Part shown: positions 61,497 through 64,000 of the stretch, piece by piece | Position numbering within the stretch: the stretch's first letter is position 1 | Layout: each line of letters starts with the position of its first letter | DNA from: Dinghuibacter silviterrae | GTDB taxonomy: Bacteria > Bacteroidota > Bacteroidia > Chitinophagales > Chitinophagaceae | Reading direction: 5' to 3' | Length of the DNA: 64,000 nt | Assembly: GCF_004366355.1 (NCBI RefSeq) | Contig: NZ_SODV01000002.1 | Span: 1,590,768 to 1,654,767, forward strand | Notes under the pieces: model-generated | What the model saw: the letters and a program-made list of their open reading frames with translations, nothing else | Database searches by the model: none | Told to the model about the DNA's origin: nothing | Program-made: the position numbers and the translations under genes

Positions 61497-62870
61497 TTAG
61501 CGCTTTGTGATCGCAAAGACCACGGCATATTTCCCCGCTTCCTTACCAACAAGCTTGTGCGGAATCATCAGCACACTACCCGAAAAGGGAATGCGTGCCC
61601 CTGAGCCCAGCAGTGTTACGCGCGACCCCGCGGGAATGGTAAACCCATCCAACGGCAAAGACGGCGGCAACGACACCGTATCAGAACCCTCTGCGGACAG
61701 ATAAAACACATAAGTGGTGTCGGCCGACCGCGTATAATACACGCGGTCCTTCCCATAAGGTGCGATCATCCGCGACCCATAGATGGCTGAACCGTTGATA
61801 TTCATCCACCCGCCGATGTCCCGAAGGCGCTCATACACCAGGGGATCCCAGTCGCCGTCCGGACTGGGACCGACGTTTAGCAGGAAATTCCCGCCCCAGG
61901 CGACGATCCGCACCAGCAGGTGGATCAACTGGGAAGAAGGTTTATAGTGATCCCCGGGCACATAGCTCCAACTGTCGCCCATGGTCATGCACGTTTCCCA
62001 GGGGTAAGTGAGCGGCTGGGTAGGAACCTGTTGCTCGGGCGTCCGGTAGTTCTCGAAAGGACCACCCACGGCCCGGTCGACGACGATTAGGCCAGGCTGG
62101 TAACCCCGGGCCATGGAAGCGATACGCGCCATATCGATGTCCTGGTTAAAATGACCCTCGGTATGGTTGGGATGTACCCACCCCCCGTCAAGCCAAAGAA
62201 TATCCATATGCCCGTACCCGCTCATCAGCTCCTGGATCTGGTTGTAGGTATAGTCCTTGAAGTGTTGCCAGCGTTCGGGGTATTTGGCGGGGTCATAGTT
62301 GACGTTCCGGTCTTTGGGAGGGAAGTAGGACCACCAGTAGTCGTTGCTGTGCCAGTCGGGTTTGGAAAAGTAGGCGCCAATGCCAAATCCCTGGGAACGG
62401 AAGGCGTTGAACACCTCCAGCGCTATGTTGCGGTGGAAGGGACTGTGCATGACGCTGTAGTCCGTCTGATGGGTATCGAACATGCAAAACCCGTCGTGGT
62501 GCTTGGTCGTAAAGACGACGTAGCGCATCCCCGCAGCCTTTGCCGCGGCCGCCCAACGCGAGGGATCGAAAGACGTAGGGTTGAACGTCGTCAACAAATT
62601 CTCGTATGCCTTTTTATAGGTAAAATAGTCCGCCGAGTACGGCCCCTTGCGTTGCGTCCATCCCTCGTCTTCGGGACAAAGGCTCCAGCTTTCCACGATC
62701 CCCCACTGACTGTAGGTTCCCCAGTGCATCAGGAGACCGAATTTCAGGTCCTGCCACCAGGCGATCTTCCGCTGAACGGCGGTGTCGGTAGGGGGAACAT
62801 ACGGGCCTTCTTCCTGGGCGAAAACGCCCGAAGCCGCCAGCAAGCCAAGGAATAACAAATGAATACGCAT
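61497..62870 (-). CDS. GH29 alpha-L-fucosidase
   Basis: A 457-residue secreted enzyme (signal peptide LLFLGLLAASGVFAQ). GH29 features are LMHWGTYSQWGIVESW (~47-62), YVVFTTKHHDGFCMFD (117-132) and HMDILWLDGGW with the candidate nucleophile Asp228. It releases fucose from glycans by a retaining mechanism in the periplasm or at the cell surface. The start at 62,870 begins the signal peptide; the frame remains open further upstream but overlaps the GH20 gene. Together with the GH20 gene, one base upstream, it suggests attack on fucosylated N-acetylhexosamine glycans. Confidence 0.92.
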   Translation of the reverse strand: MRIHLLFLGLLAASGVFAQEEGPYVPPTDTAVQRKIAWWQDLKFGLLMHWGTYSQWGIVESWSLCPEDEGWTQRKGPYSADYFTYKKAYENLLTTFNPTSFDPSRWAAAAKAAGMRYVVFTTKHHDGFCMFDTHQTDYSVMHSPFHRNIALEVFNAFRSQGFGIGAYFSKPDWHSNDYWWSYFPPKDRNVNYDPAKYPERWQHFKDYTYNQIQELMSGYGHMDILWLDGGWVHPNHTEGHFNQDIDMARIASMARGYQPGLIVVDRAVGGPFENYRTPEQQVPTQPLTYPWETCMTMGDSWSYVPGDHYKPSSQLIHLLVRIVAWGGNFLLNVGPSPDGDWDPLVYERLRDIGGWMNINGSAIYGSRMIAPYGKDRVYYTRSADTTYVFYLSAEGSDTVSLPPSLPLDGFTIPAGSRVTLLGSGARIPFSGSVLMIPHKLVGKEAGKYAVVFAITKR

Positions 62871-62871
62871 A

Positions 62872-64000
62872 CTATTGAAATATATGAGGTGCATAATTGA
62901 CGTGCCAGAGTTTGAGGAGCTTGCCTTGCTGGGCGCGGTTGCGCACAAGAAAACCCGGATACCCGCGCAACGAAGCCGGTGTCCACACGACCTCCGCCAG
63001 CGCCAGTGCCCGCGGATAAACCATGTACTCGACATAATCGGTCGTGGCCATATACTCCGTCCAGACGTTGCCCTGGGCGCCAAGGATATAGTGGGCTTCG
63101 GTGGACGCCAAAGCCGCGGGGTAGGGGTTATAGCTATAAACGGTATCGACGGGCAGGAAACCGCCGATGGCCAGGGGCTCCGTAGAAGGATCCGCCTGGT
63201 AGTGGTCCAGGTACGTCCATTTGCCCGGCGTCATGATGACGTTGTGGTGTTGTTGGGCGGCGGCGATACCGCCTTCTTCCCCTCGCCAGCTCATGACCGT
63301 GGCGTTGGGGGACAGCCCGCCTTCCAGGATTTCGTCCCAGCCGATGATGCTGCGGCCCTTGCTGTTGACATATTTTTCAATGCGCTGTATGAAATAGCTC
63401 TGGAGTTGTTCCTCGTCTTTCAGCCCCAGGTCGTGGATGCGTTTCTGGCACTTGGGACACGTCTTCCAGCGCGTCTTGGGACATTCGTCTCCGCCGATGT
63501 GGATGTATTTGGAGGGGAAAAGATCCATCACTTCGTCCAGTACGTTTTCGACAAACGTGAAAACGGAGTCGTTCCCTGCACAATAGACGTCGTCAAAGAC
63601 GCCCCACTTGGTACCGACTTCATAGGGACCCCCGGTACAACCTAAATAAGGATAGGCCGTCAGCGCCGCCAGCGAGTGTCCGGGCATTTCGATTTCCGGG
63701 ATGATGGTGATGTGCCGTGCCAACGCATATTGCACCACATCCCTGATCTCGTCTTGGGTATAGAAACCGCCGTAGGGGGTGCCGTCGCCCTTGTAGGGGT
63801 TGAAATTCTTGCCGATCATGGTCTCCTTCCGGACAGAGCCCACCTGCGTCAGGAGGGGATAGCGTTTGATCTCGATCCGCCAGCCCTGGTCCTCGGTGAG
63901 GTGCCAGTGAAAGGTATTGTACTTATAGTGCGCCATCAGGTCGATGAACTTCTTGACAAAAGCCGCGTTAAAAAAGTGACGGCCTACGTCGAGGTGCAAC
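62872..64000 (-). CDS. GH20 beta-N-acetylhexosaminidase, 5' part outside the window
   Basis: About 376 C-terminal residues of a gene that begins beyond the right edge; the TTG at 63,997-63,999 is an internal leucine, not a start. The visible catalytic domain starts LHLDVGRHFF and continues FHWHLTEDQGWRIEIKRYPLL, IIPEIEMPGHSLAALTAYP and HIGGDECPKTRW, whose adjacent Asp-Glu pair is the GH20 acid/base and substrate-assisting pair. It removes terminal GlcNAc or GalNAc. It is the first visible gene of an operon with GH29 and possibly fdhD. Confidence 0.95.
   Translation of the reverse strand, partial: LHLDVGRHFFNAAFVKKFIDLMAHYKYNTFHWHLTEDQGWRIEIKRYPLLTQVGSVRKETMIGKNFNPYKGDGTPYGGFYTQDEIRDVVQYALARHITIIPEIEMPGHSLAALTAYPYLGCTGGPYEVGTKWGVFDDVYCAGNDSVFTFVENVLDEVMDLFPSKYIHIGGDECPKTRWKTCPKCQKRIHDLGLKDEEQLQSYFIQRIEKYVNSKGRSIIGWDEILEGGLSPNATVMSWRGEEGGIAAAQQHHNVIMTPGKWTYLDHYQADPSTEPLAIGGFLPVDTVYSYNPYPAALASTEAHYILGAQGNVWTEYMATTDYVEYMVYPRALALAEVVWTPASLRGYPGFLVRNRAQQGKLLKLWHVNYAPHIFQ

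Overview
The window looks like chromosomal DNA of a member of the Bacteroidota, most likely Chitinophagaceae-like. The evidence is two SusC-type TonB-dependent receptors with a SusD lipoprotein, a FecR/ECF-sigma pair, promoters of the TTG-N19/21-TAnnTTTG type, almost no Shine-Dalgarno sequences, many ATGA stop/start overlaps, and secreted glycoside hydrolases. The species cannot be named from the sequence alone.

Layout. 1-5.5 kb: tail of a DUF308-like membrane protein, a DUF1269-like protein, and a regulator/transporter block (AraC, then GntR-LacI hybrid, sodium:solute symporter, AraC). 5.5-12.5 kb: an alginate-lyase-family polysaccharide lyase, an AlkB-like dioxygenase with a lipoprotein, and a GH127-type arabinofuranosidase operon with its own LacI regulator. 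That operon lies between two paralogous double-glycine-leader peptides that each carry eight cysteines. A Crp-like regulator follows. 12.5-17.6 kb: an NlpC/P60-like protein, an AAA_14/DUF4143 ATPase with tandem operator-like repeats, and an operon of a flavinyltransferase (ApbE-DUF2271), a PepSY-type membrane protein and a separate secreted repeat protein.

17.7-43.3 kb is the accessory core. It is a Tc (toxin complex) locus transcribed leftward, with a fused TcB-TcC protein (2592 aa) followed by a very large TcA-like protein (4174 aa) that carries about ten tandem ~72-aa repeats. A three-gene operon diverges from it: a membrane-anchored papain-like/C39-like protein, a secreted protein with a barrel-like C-terminus, and a lipoprotein with three repeats. 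I infer that this operon serves the toxin. The locus ends next to a tRNA-Arg(ACG) gene whose 3' end is partly duplicated, with an intricate nested-palindrome element between the two copies. This suggests an integration boundary.

43.7-64 kb: a beta-lactamase-fold serine hydrolase, a NagB/PIG-L fusion, a divergent ECF sigma/FecR system with two tandem SusC paralogs sharing one SusD, a HigB-like toxin/XRE antitoxin module, a YdeP/FdhF-type molybdopterin oxidoreductase with FdhD, and GH29 fucosidase and GH20 hexosaminidase genes. The GH20, GH29 and NagB genes point to breakdown of amino-sugar and fucose-containing glycans.

No intergenic stretch longer than about 300 bp is left unexplained. The two largest gaps (43,306-43,731 and 57,245-57,515) hold a tRNA, palindromes, a terminator and an operator-like palindrome. 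I saw no CRISPR array, rRNA, transposase or integrase.
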